This document shows, one piece after another, positions 31,242-32,860 of a stretch of DNA of 32,860 nucleotides. This DNA comes from Solimonas sp. (GTDB taxonomy: Bacteria > Pseudomonadota > Gammaproteobacteria > Nevskiales > Nevskiaceae): the NCBI GenBank assembly GCA_030149365.1, contig JASBRP010000013.1, forward strand, positions 1-32,860. The letters run 5' to 3'. Position numbers and translations under genes: made by a program. Numbering within the stretch: position 1 is the stretch's first letter; the number at the start of each line of letters is the position of its first letter. The notes under the pieces are model-generated. The model searched no databases and had not been told where the DNA came from. It saw only the letters and a list, made by a program, of their open reading frames with translations.

Positions 31242-31316
31242 GCCGCTCTCCCAGTGGTGACGCCAGGGGCCGGGCAGATTGCGCCGGCTACCCCTGTTTC
31301 TCTAAGCCTTGTTTCT

Positions 31317-32174
31317 CTAATCCTCGGCTTCGGCCGCCTCGCGGCCACGCTGCCGGGCCTCGGCCTCGGCACGCGCCTCGGCGATCTGGTCCAGCACACC
31401 CTCGACGTCGGCGGCGGTTTCGTCGTGCACGTAGCGCCCGGTGAGGGGGCTGTCGGGCTGCAACTCCGCATCCTGGTACAGCTTCCAGATCTCGAAGGCG
31501 TACTCGGTATCCAACAGCTCGGGCGCGAAGCGTCCGCAGTATGCGGTCATGTTGTCGACGTCGCGCCGCAGCATGCGGAAGGCGTTGTTGTTGCCCGAGG
31601 CATCCACCGCCTGCGGCAGGTCGATGATCACCGGACCATCTTCGGCCAGCAGCACGTTGAATTCGGAAAGATCGCCATGGATCAGGCCGGCGCAGAGCAT
31701 GCGCACGATCTGGCGGATCAGGAAGGCATGCCAGAGGCGAGCCTCTTCCGGCTCGGGCGAGACATCATTGAGGCGCGGTGCCACTTCGCCGTCGGCTCCG
31801 CGCACGACCTCCATCAACAGCACGCCCTCGTAGTAGCCGTGCGGCTGCGGCACGCGCACGCCGGCGGCGGTCAGGCGGTACAGGGCATCCACCTCGGCGT
31901 TCTTCCAGGCGGCTTCCGCCTCCTTGCGGCCATGGCGGCTGCCCTTGCCCATGGCGCGGGCATCGCGGCTGCCACGGGCGCGTCGGCCTTCCTGGTACTC
32001 CGCCAGCTTGTGGAAGCCACGGTGCTCGGCCTCCTTGTAGACCTTGGCGCAGCGCACCGCGCTGCCGCAGGCCACCAGGAACACGGAGGCTTCCTTGCCG
32101 CTCTTGAGCTGTCGCAGCACCGCGTCGACGATGCCGTCGTCGATCAGCGGCTGCAGGCCTTTTGGAGGTTTCAT
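31317..32174 (-). CDS. RIO-type serine protein kinase
   Basis: A 285-residue bacterial RIO1-like kinase. The ATP-anchoring Lys44 lies in Ala-Lys-Val-Tyr-Lys after the Gly-Lys-Glu-Ala-Ser-Val-Phe loop. The catalytic loop is His166-Gly-Asp168-Leu-Ser-Glu-Phe-Asn173, and the metal-binding loop is Ile-Ile-Asp-Leu-Pro-Gln-Ala, both typical of RIO kinases. The C-terminus is an Ala/Glu/Arg-rich helix. ATG 32174 gives the family N-terminus; an in-frame extension to 32489 runs through the divergent gene and is rejected. The substrate is unknown. RIO proteins act in ribosome maturation in archaea and eukaryotes; the bacterial role is unclear. Confidence 0.9.
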   Translation of the reverse strand: MKPPKGLQPLIDDGIVDAVLRQLKSGKEASVFLVACGSAVRCAKVYKEAEHRGFHKLAEYQEGRRARGSRDARAMGKGSRHGRKEAEAAWKNAEVDALYRLTAAGVRVPQPHGYYEGVLLMEVVRGADGEVAPRLNDVSPEPEEARLWHAFLIRQIVRMLCAGLIHGDLSEFNVLLAEDGPVIIDLPQAVDASGNNNAFRMLRRDVDNMTAYCGRFAPELLDTEYAFEIWKLYQDAELQPDSPLTGRYVHDETAADVEGVLDQIAEARAEAEARQRGREAAEAED

Positions 32175-32262
32175 GCGCCATTGTGAACGATCGGGCGGGG
32201 GAAAGCCGAGGCCGGGCCGTTTAGAATGTGCGTCATCCCATCCGCCCGAAGGCCCATCGCCC

Positions 32263-32793
32263 ATGAACGAGATCGAAACCGCCGTGCGCCAATGGCTGGA
32301 GCGGGTCGTGATCGGCCTCAACCTCTGCCCCTTCGCCGCGCGTCCGGTACTGGGCGGACGGGTGCGCGTATTCGTCAGCGCCGCCACCACCGAGCTGGAC
32401 CTGCTCACCGACCTGCAGCTGGAGCTGGCGCGGCTGGACGAGACCCCTTCGGCGCAGCTGGAGACCACGCTGGTAGTGGCCCCCGACATGCTGGCGGACT
32501 TCCTCGACTACAACGACTTCCTGGATCGCGCCGACGAGCTGCTTCAGAGCTTCGAATGGGACGGCACCTACCAGGTGGCCAGCTTCCACCCGAAGTACCA
32601 ATTCGACGGCACCGAGCCGGACGACCCCGAGAACCTCAGCAACCGCTCGCCCTACCCCATGCTGCACCTGCTGCGCGAAGACAGCGTGGAGGCAGCCGTG
32701 GAGGCACACCCGGACGTGGACGGCATCCCCGAGGCCAACATCCGCCGCCTGCGCGGGCTGACGCCGGAACAGCGCCGGGAGCTGTTCGGGTAA
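32263..32793 (+). CDS. DUF1415 family protein
   Basis: A 176-residue cytosolic protein of the DUF1415 family. It opens Val-Arg-Gln-Trp-Leu-Glu-Arg-Val-Val-Ile-Gly-Leu-Asn-Leu-Cys-Pro-Phe-Ala and has the central Tyr-Gln-Val-Ala-Ser-Phe-His-Pro-Lys-Tyr-Gln-Phe and Asn-Arg-Ser-Pro-Tyr-Pro-Met-Leu-His-Leu-Leu-Arg motifs. The Cys, His and Arg residues in these blocks are the likely functional ones, though no activity is established. ATG 32263 matches the family start. It diverges from the RIO kinase gene, sharing an 88-base promoter region. A composite repeat begins one base after its stop codon. Confidence 0.9.
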   Translation: MNEIETAVRQWLERVVIGLNLCPFAARPVLGGRVRVFVSAATTELDLLTDLQLELARLDETPSAQLETTLVVAPDMLADFLDYNDFLDRADELLQSFEWDGTYQVASFHPKYQFDGTEPDDPENLSNRSPYPMLHLLREDSVEAAVEAHPDVDGIPEANIRRLRGLTPEQRRELFG

Positions 32794-32860
32794 GCCGGGG
32801 CTTTCGTGGAGTGCCATGAATGGCACTCCACGCCGGCGAACGCCCGGCCATGGATGGCCG
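32794..32860 (-). repeat. Composite palindromic repeat, copy 3 (cut by window end)
   Basis: Reverse orientation. An inner 12-bp hairpin, CGTGGAGTGCCA (32805-32816) and TGGCACTCCACG (32821-32832), has the four-base loop TGAA. It is enclosed by outer arms GCCGG (32794-32798) and CCGGC (32833-32837). Beyond it is the start of the constant palindrome GCCCGGCCA-TGGA-TGGCCG (from 32842), truncated by the window end. Module order is the mirror of copies 1 and 2. Confidence 0.8.

Noticed and set aside
31317..32489. 390-residue version of the RIO kinase
   Set aside because: The extra 105 N-terminal residues are antisense to the DUF1415 gene and Ser/Arg-rich; the kinase family start is at 32174.

Overview
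The window is a GC-rich, gene-dense chromosomal segment of a gammaproteobacterium. The gene set (fused isobutyryl-CoA mutase IcmF, lexA-imuA-imuB-dnaE2 cassette, ketosteroid-isomerase cluster, P450, RIO-type kinase, DUF1415, many short palindromic repeats) fits the Solimonadaceae/Nevskiales or a related lineage. That placement comes from gene content only and is moderate in confidence. I see no prophage, transposase or CRISPR array. About 28 genes are supported, two of them very small (33 and 29 codons).

Layout: 124-519 is a CsaA-like tRNA-binding protein between two REP-like palindromes. 648-2977 (minus) is a small lipoprotein overlapping a Tat-exported phosphocholine-type phospholipase C. 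3162-9711 is an SOS mutagenesis operon: lexA, imuA, imuB, a glyoxalase-fold (VOC) gene and dnaE2. 9708-9887 is a possible small membrane protein. 10092-11612 is a coupled trio of thioesterase, membrane protein and SGNH hydrolase. 11675-14487 is a LuxR-type regulator divergent from ketosteroid isomerase, a SnoaL-like protein and a CxxC carboxymuconolactone-decarboxylase-like protein. 14610-17346 holds a voltage-sensor-like membrane protein, a membrane class III nucleotide cyclase and a cysteine/lysine repeat protein. 17436-22046 is an AraC-family regulator divergent from icmF. 22113-25592 (minus) is an FAD oxidoreductase, rlmA and a DUF808 gene. 25783-27658 is a lipoprotein, an NTF2-like protein and an NAD-binding epimerase-like protein. 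27832-30604 (minus) is a P450 and an M19 dipeptidase with an upstream mini-ORF. 30765-32793 holds a small periplasmic protein, a Lys-rich miniprotein, a RIO kinase and a DUF1415 protein.

How parts work together: the lexA promoter carries a perfect 6-4-6 inverted repeat that exactly fills the -35/-10 spacer, and the start codon lies almost at the predicted transcription start. One LexA dimer could therefore switch a leaderless lexA message and the error-prone polymerase genes behind it. The KSI/SnoaL/CMD genes look like one catabolic or tailoring transcription unit facing a LuxR regulator across a 16-bp palindrome. The araC/icmF pair is arranged similarly around a 27-bp imperfect palindrome.

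The most unusual structure is a dispersed composite repeat, seen three times (557-672, 6519-6640, and 32794 to the window end in reverse). A constant 22-bp palindrome is followed by a nested hairpin whose stem sequence differs between copies while base pairing is kept. One copy forms the last codons and stop of the phospholipase gene, one ends four bases before the dnaE2 start, and one abuts the DUF1415 stop.
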